A stretch of DNA of 8,688 nt from Dehalococcoidia bacterium (GCA_021296015.1 JAGWBG010000007.1:1-8688), one strand, 5' to 3'; numbered from the stretch's first letter, positions 1-6,595 are shown. The notes: generated from the sequence alone by a model not told the origin. Made by a program: numbers and translations.

Positions 1-497
1 TCTGCCGACGCCTACACAAGGAACCCCAACTCCCCATTATCATGGTGACGGCCAGGGGTGAAGAGACCGACCGAGTGGGGGGGTTGGAGATGGGGGCCGA
101 CGACTATGTGGTGAAGCCCTTCAGCCCGAGGGAACTGGTTGCCAGGGTCAAGTCGGTGCTGCGCCGGGTCGTATCAGGGCCTGCCCAGGTCACGGGTGCT
201 CCCCTGCGTTTCGAGGGCATCACCATCAATCCCCAGACACGAGGCGTGACCGTGGACGGCATGGAGGTCCATCTGACGGCGAAAGAGTTCGACCTGTTGC
301 TGTTCTTGGCCACCTACAAGGGCCAGGTATTTACCCGCTCCCAACTAATGGACCGGGTATGGGACTACTCCTACGCCGCCGACGCCAGCACCGTCACCGT
401 CCACGTGAGACGGCTACGAGAGAAGATAGAGACGGACCCCATACGGCCACGGTTCATCAAGACCGTGTGGGGCGTCGGCTACAAGTTCGATGAGTAA
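1..497 (+). CDS. OmpR/PhoB-family response regulator, 5' truncated by window edge
   Basis: This is the C-terminal part (about 164 codons) of a DNA-binding response regulator that takes a phosphoryl group from its partner histidine kinase and controls transcription. The frame stays open to the left edge (first full codon at 3), so the gene starts outside the window; the ATG at 42 lies inside the receiver domain and is not the true start. Visible receiver landmarks are the switch Thr in MVTAR (codon 48-50), the GADDY turn and the conserved Lys in VVKPF (codon 114-116). The phosphorylated Asp is upstream of the window. A linker ending in LRR leads into a Trans_reg_C winged helix, with LTAKEFDLL, the VWDY region, TVTVHVRRLREKIE (recognition helix) and the terminal KTVWGVGYKF hairpin. 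It overlaps the kinase gene by 8 bp, so the two are translationally coupled. The family assignment is secure; the target regulon is unknown. Confidence 0.95.
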   Translation, partial: CRRLHKEPQLPIIMVTARGEETDRVGGLEMGADDYVVKPFSPRELVARVKSVLRRVVSGPAQVTGAPLRFEGITINPQTRGVTVDGMEVHLTAKEFDLLLFLATYKGQVFTRSQLMDRVWDYSYAADASTVTVHVRRLREKIETDPIRPRFIKTVWGVGYKFDE

Positions 498-1761
498 TGT
501 CATGTATAATGTCGAACGACAAACTATAGTAGCCTGCATCACGCTCCTCGCCTTGATTGGATTGGTGGTTCTCCTTACCATCGCGCTACTGGACCCCCCT
601 GCCATAGACTTGGCCTTGCTGTCCGTGTTCCTGCTTATCTCGGGAGGGGCTACCGTGCTCATTGGCCTGGCGGCGGCCCACTGGGAATTGCCCAGGTGGG
701 TCCGGTCACTGAGAGCCAGGCTGGTGCTCATGTGCATCCTGACTGCCGCTCTGAGTCTTGTGAACGTGGGCTTCACGTCGGCCCTGATGTTCTTCTCGAC
801 CCACGACCTTGTGCTGTTGGGGGGATTACTGGGGTTCTCCCTGGGAATGTCCGTTTTCGTAGCCTTCACATTCTCCGCTTCTACCACAAGGTCTATTGGC
901 ACGGTACTGGAGGCCGTACGCTCCATGAATGCCGGGAGCCTGGACGCCAGGGTACAGGTACGCTCCGCTGACGAGATAGAAGAACTGGCCGGGGCGGTCA
1001 ATGCGATGGCCCAACGCTTGGAGACCAGCTTCAACCGGGAACGGGACCTGGACCAAGCCAGGAAGCAGCTAATTCGGGCGGTATCCCACGACCTGCGGAC
1101 TCCTCTACCCTCAATACGGGTCATGGTGGAGAGCATCAACGACGGTGTTGTTGACGACCCCGAGACCATCAGGAGGTATCTGCGCTCCACCCAGTCCGAG
1201 GTGGAGAACCTGAGCCAACTGATAAACGACCTGTTCGAGTTATCCCAGATGGACGCAGGTGTGCTTGAGCTTCATCAGGAATCGTCATCTATACAGGACC
1301 TTATCTCGGATACGATGGAGAGCATGTCCGCCCAGGCAGCGGCTCGCAAGTTGACCCTGGACGGACAGGTAGACGAGAGCCTTTCGCCGGTGGCTATGGA
1401 TGCCCAACGGGTGCAGAGAGTGCTGTATAACCTGGTCCAGAACGCCATCCGGCACACGCCTCCTGACGGGACCTTTCTCCTCAGGGCGCAGGATGCTGGC
1501 GGTGAGGTACAGGTGGATGTCATAGACACCGGTGAAGGAATCCCGGAGCAGGAGTTCCCTCAACTCTTTCAGAAGTCCTATAGGTCGGACTACTCCCGGT
1601 CCCGGGCCTCCGGCGGCTCGGGATTGGGCCTCAGTATTGCCATGGGGATTGTCGAGGCCCACGGCGGCCGTATGTGGGTGGAGAGCAAGGTTGGAAAGGG
1701 GAGCAGGTTCAGCTTTACCCTTCCCAAATCGCCCGAGAGCGCCTTCAATCCGGCGAAATAA
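490..1761 (+). CDS. Membrane sensor histidine kinase with HAMP domain (four TM helices)
   Basis: This 423-residue kinase autophosphorylates on His and passes the phosphate to the regulator encoded just upstream. Four hydrophobic helices lie at about residues 11-34, 39-63, 76-101 and 107-130, joined by very short outside loops (about DPPAID and STHD) and a basic inner loop around residues 64-76. A HAMP linker follows (about 130-185), then HisKA with VSHDLRTPL (phospho-acceptor His200), and an HATPase_c domain with the N box LVQNAIRHT (about 315-323), G1 box DTGEGI (346-351), an F-box-like stretch near 356-365 and G2 box GGSGLGL (375-381). All catalytic motifs are intact. The start is ATG 490, inside the end of the regulator gene; no strong SD is visible, which fits coupled translation. 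An alternative ATG at 502 would remove four residues. It resembles PhoR/WalK/BaeS-type kinases but has no PAS or periplasmic domain, so the signal cannot be predicted. Confidence 0.95.
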   Translation: MSNVMYNVERQTIVACITLLALIGLVVLLTIALLDPPAIDLALLSVFLLISGGATVLIGLAAAHWELPRWVRSLRARLVLMCILTAALSLVNVGFTSALMFFSTHDLVLLGGLLGFSLGMSVFVAFTFSASTTRSIGTVLEAVRSMNAGSLDARVQVRSADEIEELAGAVNAMAQRLETSFNRERDLDQARKQLIRAVSHDLRTPLPSIRVMVESINDGVVDDPETIRRYLRSTQSEVENLSQLINDLFELSQMDAGVLELHQESSSIQDLISDTMESMSAQAAARKLTLDGQVDESLSPVAMDAQRVQRVLYNLVQNAIRHTPPDGTFLLRAQDAGGEVQVDVIDTGEGIPEQEFPQLFQKSYRSDYSRSRASGGSGLGLSIAMGIVEAHGGRMWVESKVGKGSRFSFTLPKSPESAFNPAK

Positions 1762-1876
1762 CCACTATCGGCTAAGAAGCTGAATTCTGCACCATGACGA
1801 TGCCAGCAAGTTGACATAACGCCTGGATAGCCCTGAAACCGCGAGCCAGGAGGGGAAGCCCAGTCATGGCTGAGAG

Positions 1877-1904
1877 AGTTGGCACGCGGTAATCGCGGCC
1901 AGCT
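1877..1904. terminator. Hairpin between convergent genes, possible terminator lacking a U-tract
   Basis: Positions 1877-1883 pair with 1898-1904 and 1885-1888 (CGCG) with 1894-1897 (CGCG). This gives an 11-bp stem with one bulged A (1884), one G-U pair and a five-base loop (GTAAT). It begins 12 bases past the VOC stop in the leftward direction and 116 bases past the kinase stop in the rightward direction. Neither side carries a T-run, so intrinsic termination is uncertain; it could instead mark or protect the 3' ends. The rest of the 1762-1915 gap shows nothing recognisable. Confidence 0.4.
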
Positions 1905-1915
1905 AACACCCTTGT

Positions 1916-2509
1916 CTATCCAACGTCACGCATAATCTGGATAATTGACAAGTAGCACCCCTGCGGGTCCTGGATGAAAGAGAATCTGCCCACCCCCTCG
2001 ACTTCCATAGCTGGCGTGATCTGCGTTGCGCCGAGTCCCTTGGCCACCTCCAGAGAGGCATCCAGGTCATCCACCGCGAAGTATACCGACCAGTTCGCGG
2101 GCATCTCGCCCCACTCCTCCCTGATGGCCATCATACCGGCGGCGGATTTGCCGTTCAACTGAAACTCCGTGTACTCGCCGCCGTCCCCGGCACTGACCCT
2201 GTTGCCTGACCACCCGAACAGTGCCTCGTAGAACTTGGCCGCCGTCTCGGTGTTGTGGGTGTACAGTTCGTTCCATGCCAGGGCGCCTGGCTCGCCAAAG
2301 ACCTCGGCTCCGATACCATCCTTGGGTTGCCAAACGGCGAATATAGCTCCAGTGGGGTCCATCGCCACCGCCATACGGCCGGCGTTGAACACATCAAAAG
2401 GCCCGTGCAGCACCGTGCCCTCCAACTCCTTCATCCGCTCCGCCGTGGCATCGGCGTCCTCCACGGTAAAATAGCTCAGCCACGATGGGCGACCGCCCCG
2501 CTCTTTCAT
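1916..2509 (-). CDS. Downstream fragment of the broken VOC gene (second half of domain 1 plus complete domain 2)
   Basis: This 197-residue frame is what remains open after the internal TAG, starting at the ATG three codons beyond it. It holds the last half of VOC domain 1 (about residues 1-60, including HGPFDVFNAGRMAVAMDPTG) and a complete domain 2 (about 70-195). No properly spaced SD precedes this ATG (GGCGGAG sits almost against it), so independent translation is doubtful. A half domain 1 would be unlikely to pair correctly with domain 2, since VOC modules normally fold in pairs. It is listed so that the intact reading frame is recorded; I regard it as part of the pseudogene at 1916-2710. 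Confidence 0.55.
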   Translation of the reverse strand: MKERGGRPSWLSYFTVEDADATAERMKELEGTVLHGPFDVFNAGRMAVAMDPTGAIFAVWQPKDGIGAEVFGEPGALAWNELYTHNTETAAKFYEALFGWSGNRVSAGDGGEYTEFQLNGKSAAGMMAIREEWGEMPANWSVYFAVDDLDASLEVAKGLGATQITPAMEVEGVGRFSFIQDPQGCYLSIIQIMRDVG

Positions 2510-2710
2510 CTCCGCCTACGTCACCGGGTACATGGCGAAGCAACTCTTCCCCTTCTTGTTCAATACCACGTAGGTCCTCCCCGGCCCCATGGGCGTAGAC
2601 GTGGCTTCCAGGCCCAAAAGTCTGGTATAGAATGCCTGGGCCTTCTCCACGTCCAGCGACGGCATGTCTGCCCAACTGAACATCCCGGGCTCATGCTTTT
2701 TGATTTCCAC
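1916..2710 (-). pseudogene. Two-domain VOC family (glyoxalase/bleomycin-resistance fold) protein, interrupted by in-frame TAG
   Basis: Read from the GTG at 2710 to the TAG at 1916-1918, this is a 264-codon protein of two tandem VOC domains, the usual length and arrangement for VOC proteins of this type. Domain 1 starts with FSWADMPSLDVEKAQAFYTRLLG and domain 2 with LAWNELYTHNTETAAKFYEALFGW; both share the late motifs YF-V-DDADA and DP-G. Codon 65 is TAG (2516-2518), between the first and second halves of domain 1. The frame is continuous across it, and similarity resumes at once (AEMKERGG, then SWLSYFTVEDADAT), matching MPANWSVYFAVDD of domain 2. The 64-residue piece 2516-2710 holds the first half of domain 1. 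The GTG start is chosen for its perfect SD (2715-2722) and because stop codons lie just upstream in frame. VOC proteins bind metals or small molecules in varied reactions; no specific activity can be named. A sequencing error is the main alternative to a true pseudogene. Confidence 0.8.
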
Positions 2711-2714
2711 ATCC

Positions 2715-2722
2715 CCTCCTTA
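2715..2722 (-). promoter_or_regulatory. Strong Shine-Dalgarno site fixing the VOC GTG start
   Basis: On the minus strand this reads TAAGGAGG, a full match to the anti-SD core, and ends four bases before the GTG at 2710-2708. The spacing is short but the match is unusually long. The in-frame TAA upstream overlaps the site, so no longer N-terminus is possible. An out-of-frame ATG begins two bases before the GTG but is too close to the SD and opens no useful frame. Confidence 0.7.
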
Positions 2723-2823
2723 CTAAGTGATACTGGGTAATAGCCGCAGTGCTACTCTGCCCCAAGGTTATCATGGCTCTAACGCCCCGTACAACGCTAA
2801 ATACTGCCTCGTTGTCTCTAAAA

Positions 2824-2852
2824 TTGATAAGGCAACTGCCAGACGCTATAAT
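2824..2852 (+). promoter_or_regulatory. Near-consensus sigma70-type promoter for the DUF2007-like gene
   Basis: The -35 element TTGATA (2824-2829, five of six matching TTGACA) is separated by exactly 17 bases from a perfect -10 TATAAT (2847-2852). Transcription would begin near 2858-2860, giving a leader of only about 15 bases. That leader contains GGGAG (2861-2865), eight bases before the ATG at 2874. No operator-like palindrome is apparent around it. A convincing counterpart for the divergent VOC gene was not found. Confidence 0.8.
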
Positions 2853-2873
2853 CCTAATCTGGGAGATTGATTC

Positions 2874-3170
2874 ATGGACCGTCCACGCAACAGAAAACAG
2901 GTGCGGCTCACGGTATTGGAGAATGAGCCATTGGCCCGAATGGCGGAGCAGCGGCTTTATCAAGAGAGCATACCTTGTGTGGTGCGCTCTCTGGGGGCCG
3001 GACCAGGCGGCTGGGGAGCCGTCACCAACCTGCCCCATGCCATCTATGTGACGGCCTCCGACGAAATGCGTGCCCGTCAGGTGTTGGACCTGTGTCCGGC
3101 TGAGATTGAGGAGCGAGAGGGGCACCAATCATACTCGCGGTTTCACCCTTCCACCATGATTATAGCCTAG
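2874..3170 (+). CDS. DUF2007-like small protein (putative signal-transducing family)
   Basis: This 98-residue soluble protein has no signal peptide or membrane segment. The pattern LTVLENEPLARMAEQRLY, then IPCVVRSLGAGPGGWG, then NLPHAIYVTASDEMRARQVLDL resembles the DUF2007/'putative prokaryotic signal transducing protein' family, small ferredoxin-like-fold domains with a beta strand, a helix, a Gly-rich turn and a final helix. Molecular function is not established for that family. The ATG at 2874 is supported by GGGAG eight bases upstream and by the excellent promoter ending at 2852. It ends with TAG 147 bases before the GGT-family gene, with no clear terminator between them, so read-through into that gene is possible. 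Family assignment is from memory of the pattern and moderately secure; that it is a real gene is well supported by promoter, SD and conserved-looking sequence. Confidence 0.8.
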   Translation: MDRPRNRKQVRLTVLENEPLARMAEQRLYQESIPCVVRSLGAGPGGWGAVTNLPHAIYVTASDEMRARQVLDLCPAEIEEREGHQSYSRFHPSTMIIA

Positions 3171-3303
3171 CTAATAATTGCGGTGGCAGCGCTTCTGTTC
3201 GGGACGGTGGAAATGGTGATAAATCGAATGTTACGTTGACGCCGGTGTATCTGGGGTAGCCTGGCGGATTAACCATTTCCTATGAAACTGTTTTGACATC
3301 TGC

Positions 3304-3309
3304 AGGAGG
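3304..3309 (+). promoter_or_regulatory. Shine-Dalgarno site of the GGT-family gene
   Basis: AGGAGG lies eight bases before GTG 3318 and eleven before ATG 3321, which are adjacent in-frame start codons. The spacing favours GTG 3318, though ATG 3321 changes only one residue. The 3171-3303 stretch upstream holds no promoter I can support; a TTGACA at 3293-3298 has no -10 partner before the start codon. Confidence 0.7.
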
Positions 3310-3317
3310 ACGTTAGA

Positions 3318-5138
3318 GTGATGGAGTCCAAGGAGTCCCTTCAAATAGACCTCACAAATACAAGTCCCTATCGGAAGGGCCGCCCGGTAGTGCGTGGTAA
3401 ACAAGGGATGGTGTCGTCCGGTCATTACCTGACCTCGATGTCGGCCATGAGGATGCTTCTAAGCGGTGGCAACGCCTTCGATGCGGCGGTGGCTGCAGGA
3501 TTTGCCGCCGCGGTGATAGAACCCAATGCGTCCTATTCTCTGGCTACCTAAGGCTCCTTCATGATGTACCACGCAGCCAGCCGCCGTCTTCGTGTGTTAT
3601 GTGGTCAGGGCGTCGCTCCCGGAAAAGCCACCATAGAACTCTTCAGGGAGAAGGGACTGGACAAGATTCCTACGGGCGTCAATGCGCATCTGGCTTTCAC
3701 GGTACCCGGTGTGGTAGATGCCTATATCACGTTGTTGGAGGAGTACGGGACCAAGCCTCTAAGGGAGGTTATGGCTCCGGCCATTCACTATGCCCGGCAT
3801 GGGTTTCCCATGTATGAGTATATGCGTCAAAAGTTGCTAATCCCGCTGTACAAGGAGCAGTTCAGGCGTTATCCCCCCGGCGGCATGGACATCTTCTATC
3901 CCCAGGGAGAACCCCACGAGGTCGGACAACTGCTGGTGCAGAAGGAACTGTCTGCGACCCTGAGCAAGCTGGCCGACGCCGATGCTGCCTGCGGTTCCCG
4001 GCTGGCAGGGCTGGAGTCTGCCCGTGAGGTGTTCTACAGGGGGGAGGTTGCCCAAACTATCGTACAGTGCTCCGGGCAAGTGCGGGGGCTACTTAGCAGG
4101 GATGACCTGGCTAACTACCGGGCCAGTTTTGAGAGTCCCATCAGCATAAATCTGCTGGGCTATGAGATTAACGCCCAATCCGTCTGGACCCAGGCCGGGG
4201 TGGCATTGCAAGCGCTCAACATCCTGGAGAGTTTCGACCCCCAGTTTCCCAGGGGTCTGCGCGCTATGGGTCATAATAGCCCCCAATACGTACACACCCT
4301 CACGGAAGCCCTCAAGCTGGCGTTTGCAGACAGGGAGCGGTACTATGCCGACCCCAACATCGCAGTTGTACCCATAGACGGCTTGCTCTCCAAGGAATAT
4401 TCTGCAGCGCGGGCGTGCCTTATTCGTCCAGGGCAAGCTTACCCGGAGCAGCAAGAGGCCGGCGCCCCTTGGAGCTACTGTGACGGGGTGGAAGCCAGAG
4501 CCGTGCCCGGCCCCGCTATGGCTGTGCCAACGCCTGGAGACGGAGGGCAGGCTCCCAAAGATGGAACCACCCATTTTGCCGTCATAGACATGGAGGGCAA
4601 CATGGTCTGCGCAACCGTAAGCGGCGGCAAGTTCGATTCCTCGGTCTTCTTCCCGGAGCTTGGCTGCACGTTGAGCACCCGCAGCGAGATGTTCTTTCTC
4701 GACCCCCAGCGCCCCAACGGACTGCAGCCCGGCAAGAGGCCCCGCACCAGCCTGGTGAATTATATGATTTGCAAGGACGGCCAGCCCGTTATGACAATCG
4801 GGTGTCCAGGAGCGGACGATCAGGCCCAGGCCGACCTCCAACTTATTCTGAATGTGCTGGTTTTTGGCATGGACTCCCAGCAGGCGGTAGAGGCGCCGCG
4901 TTTCTCGTCCCAAAGTATGGTCAACTCCTTCTACCCGCGGGTCTACCTGCCGGGGCAGCTAAACGTGGAGCCTGGCATAGCGGGGGAAGTGCGCTCTGAG
5001 TTGGTATCCCTGGGCCACAAGATTGTGGAGGACCCAATGTGCGGCTACGGGGCTATTGTTACTCATCGTGATCCCCTGACCGGAGTAATAGGCGCAGGGG
5101 CCGACCCGCGCCTCCCAACCTACGCCATAGGCTGGTGA
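3318..5138 (+). pseudogene. Gamma-glutamyltransferase-family Ntn hydrolase, interrupted by in-frame TAA
   Basis: Read through the stop, this is a 606-codon member of the GGT family, whose precursors self-cleave before a Thr that then acts as the nucleophile. The N-terminal part has the family opening (GMVSSGHYLTSMSAMRMLLS then GGNAFDAAVAAGFAAAVIEP). Codon 78 is TAA (3549-3551), after SYSLAT. The frame continues directly with GSFMMYHA, equivalent to the family's GGxxFxLxYDA segment, then APGKAT and PGVVDAY. The catalytic Thr of DGTTHFAV is at codon 417 (4566-4568), after a Pro/Ala/Gly-rich linker, as expected for the large/small subunit junction. No signal peptide is visible, so the enzyme would be cytoplasmic, unlike E. 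coli Ggt. The 77-residue N-terminal piece (3318-3551) lacks any catalytic residue. The stop may be a nonsense mutation or an error; the original codon could have been GAA or TAC, which I cannot decide. Confidence 0.85.
3561..5138 (+). CDS. Downstream fragment of the GGT-family gene carrying the catalytic core
   Basis: This 525-residue open frame begins nine bases after the TAA and contains nearly all of the enzyme: most of the large subunit, the self-cleavage Thr at residue 336 and the whole small subunit. The latter includes GKRPRTSLV, TIGCPGADDQ, QQAVEAPRF, the NSFYP...LPGQLNVEPG region and the terminal YGAIVTHRD...GAGADPRLPTYA. AAGG (3550-3553) lies seven bases before ATG 3561, so re-initiation is conceivable. 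The fragment lacks the first 80 residues, which form core strands and helices in GGT structures, so a stable enzyme is doubtful. The Arg that holds the gamma-glutamyl carboxylate in classical GGTs (RETAP) is replaced by QGVAP (residues 16-20), and the GSPGGS oxyanion-loop motif reads GCPGAD. This suggests a GGT-like subfamily with another substrate. Confidence 0.7.
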   Translation: MMYHAASRRLRVLCGQGVAPGKATIELFREKGLDKIPTGVNAHLAFTVPGVVDAYITLLEEYGTKPLREVMAPAIHYARHGFPMYEYMRQKLLIPLYKEQFRRYPPGGMDIFYPQGEPHEVGQLLVQKELSATLSKLADADAACGSRLAGLESAREVFYRGEVAQTIVQCSGQVRGLLSRDDLANYRASFESPISINLLGYEINAQSVWTQAGVALQALNILESFDPQFPRGLRAMGHNSPQYVHTLTEALKLAFADRERYYADPNIAVVPIDGLLSKEYSAARACLIRPGQAYPEQQEAGAPWSYCDGVEARAVPGPAMAVPTPGDGGQAPKDGTTHFAVIDMEGNMVCATVSGGKFDSSVFFPELGCTLSTRSEMFFLDPQRPNGLQPGKRPRTSLVNYMICKDGQPVMTIGCPGADDQAQADLQLILNVLVFGMDSQQAVEAPRFSSQSMVNSFYPRVYLPGQLNVEPGIAGEVRSELVSLGHKIVEDPMCGYGAIVTHRDPLTGVIGAGADPRLPTYAIGW

Positions 5139-5194
5139 GGGCGTCCCATGTATCCGGGAACTTGGTGTACTGCGAGAATTTCTCCCTCACCCCA

Positions 5195-5217
5195 GCCCTC
5201 TCCCGCCGGGGGAGGGC
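5195..5217. repeat. REP-like GC-rich palindrome between convergent genes
   Basis: Positions 5195-5204 pair with 5208-5217 over ten base pairs (one T-G wobble in the plus-strand RNA) around a three-base loop. The element sits in a C-rich then G-rich context (about 5182-5242, starting CTCCCTCACCCCAGCCC), which resembles the dispersed 'CCCTCACCCC-GCCCTCTCCC' palindromes common in many bacterial genomes. It lies 57 bases past the GGT-family stop and 44 bases past the aminotransferase stop. No T-run follows on either strand, so it may act as a bidirectional stem-loop end or simply be an intergenic repeat. Confidence 0.6.
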
Positions 5218-5260
5218 GAACTGAAAGACGGGGTCGGGGCTGAAAATAAACTCAGCCGCC

Positions 5261-6595
5261 CTAGTTCCTCTCCAGGACTCGTCGGAAAGCTTGGATAAAG
5301 GCATCCACCTCTGACTCACCCATAGCGCTGGAGACACACCCCACCAGGCTGGGAGTGAACAGCACCCCCTCGTTCATCAGGCCCCAGAATGCCTGCTGCC
5401 GGAGGTCCTTGTTTGCGCCGGCTATGTCCCTCCAGGTAGTGATTGGCCTATCTATGAAGTGAATGCCAAAGAGGGAACCCACCCCCGTCACCTGGACGGG
5501 AATTTCCAACTCGACGCACACGTCCCTTATCCCCTGTCGAAGTCGCTCCGCCAGAATGTCGAGCCTCCGGTAGACGTCCGGTGTTAGATGCTCCAGTGTG
5601 ATGGAACCCGCCAGCATGGTCATGGGGTTGCCGTTGAAGGTTCCTGCATGGCCTACGATGGGGCCATTCGTAGGGTCGAAGAGGCCCATAAGGTCGCGTC
5701 GGCCACCAAATGCCCCCACTGCAAACCCGCCACCTATGATTTTGCCAAAGGTGGTCATGTCCGGCGTGATGCCGTAGTATTCCTGCGCTCCCCCACGAGA
5801 CACCCGGAAGCTTATAACCTCATCAAAAATCAGTATAATTCCTCGATTCTCGGAGAACTCACGCAGCATGGTGAGATACTCCCGCTCAGCCGGCACCATC
5901 CCGGAACCGCCTAGGACCGGCTCAATAATCACGGCGGCCAACTCCCCGGCGTTCTCCTCAAGGATTTCGCGGGACGCCCGGGTGTTGTTGAAGGGGATGA
6001 CCACCACGTGGTCAACCACTTCCTGAGGAAGGCCCCCTACGCTGGGTATAGGCGTAGGGCGGTCGGCATCACCCCCCAGACCGGGATCGGTGCGAACGCT
6101 GACCGAGACCACGTCGTGAGTGCCGTGATACCCTCCCTCGCACTTGGCAATCTTTGCCTTGCCGGTAAGCGCTCTGGCCGCTCGGATGGCGTTCAACGTG
6201 GCTTCCGTGCCGGAGTTGGTGAACCGGACCATTTCGACCGAGGGCACCCGCTCACAGATGAGCTTTGCCAGGCGGACCTGATACTCGTTGGGGGCGTTGT
6301 ATACAAGTCCGCGGGATGCCTGCTCCTGGACGGCCTGCACGACGGGAGGATAAGCATTGCCCAGGATTAGACTGGTCATGTTACCAATGAAATCCAGCCG
6401 GTCCACGCCATCCACGTCCCACGTGTGGCACCCTTCGCCACGGTCTATGTAAATGGGATAGGGTGACCAGAAGATGCTATTCCGTGTATCGCCTCCGGGC
6501 AGGTATTCCCTGGCCTCTTCCCAGATTCTCCTTGATTTGGGAGTCAACTCCAGGTATCGTTCCATCTCGTGATTGGCCTCACTCTGTGCTGTCAT
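5261..6595 (-). CDS. Class III PLP-dependent aminotransferase, glutamate-1-semialdehyde aminomutase-like
   Basis: This 444-residue cytoplasmic fold-type I PLP enzyme transfers or moves an amino group on a carboxylate substrate. Cofactor landmarks are FTNSGTEAT (about 125-133, phosphate binding), GGYHG (154-158, ring stacking by Tyr156), IFDEV with Asp258 (pyridine nitrogen), FGKIIGGG with Lys285 (Schiff base) and HAGTFNGNP with Thr319. Overall order and length match HemL-like proteins. However, the QFEAGF-type active-site segment with its Glu reads SLVGCVSSA here (416-424), so heme-pathway aminomutase activity is doubtful. ATG 6595 is supported by TGAGGA (6603-6608) seven bases upstream. It follows the amidohydrolase gene on the same strand after 130 bases with no hairpin of note; a TATTAT box lies just upstream but lacks a -35, so co-transcription is the simplest reading. 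It ends with TAG near the REP-like palindrome. Confidence 0.88.
   Translation of the reverse strand: MTAQSEANHEMERYLELTPKSRRIWEEAREYLPGGDTRNSIFWSPYPIYIDRGEGCHTWDVDGVDRLDFIGNMTSLILGNAYPPVVQAVQEQASRGLVYNAPNEYQVRLAKLICERVPSVEMVRFTNSGTEATLNAIRAARALTGKAKIAKCEGGYHGTHDVVSVSVRTDPGLGGDADRPTPIPSVGGLPQEVVDHVVVIPFNNTRASREILEENAGELAAVIIEPVLGGSGMVPAEREYLTMLREFSENRGIILIFDEVISFRVSRGGAQEYYGITPDMTTFGKIIGGGFAVGAFGGRRDLMGLFDPTNGPIVGHAGTFNGNPMTMLAGSITLEHLTPDVYRRLDILAERLRQGIRDVCVELEIPVQVTGVGSLFGIHFIDRPITTWRDIAGANKDLRQQAFWGLMNEGVLFTPSLVGCVSSAMGESEVDAFIQAFRRVLERN

Noticed and set aside
505..510. TATAAT just inside the kinase gene
   Set aside because: No -35-like hexamer lies 16-18 bases upstream and the extended -10 TG is not in register; likely chance within coding sequence.
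414..1190. 258-codon open frame on the minus strand
   Set aside because: It is antisense to the well-supported kinase gene, shows no recognisable motif and has no SD; a shadow of a GC-rich gene.
3293..3298. Perfect -35 hexamer TTGACA before the GGT-family gene
   Set aside because: The matching -10 position would fall on the start codon and does not resemble TATAAT.
4089..4913. 274-codon open frame on the minus strand
   Set aside because: Antisense to the GGT-family gene, with no family-like motif.
1916..5138. Stop codon reassignment or recoding as an explanation of the internal TAG and TAA
   Set aside because: Both codons also terminate intact genes in the window, and no stem-loop or recoding element was seen after either stop.
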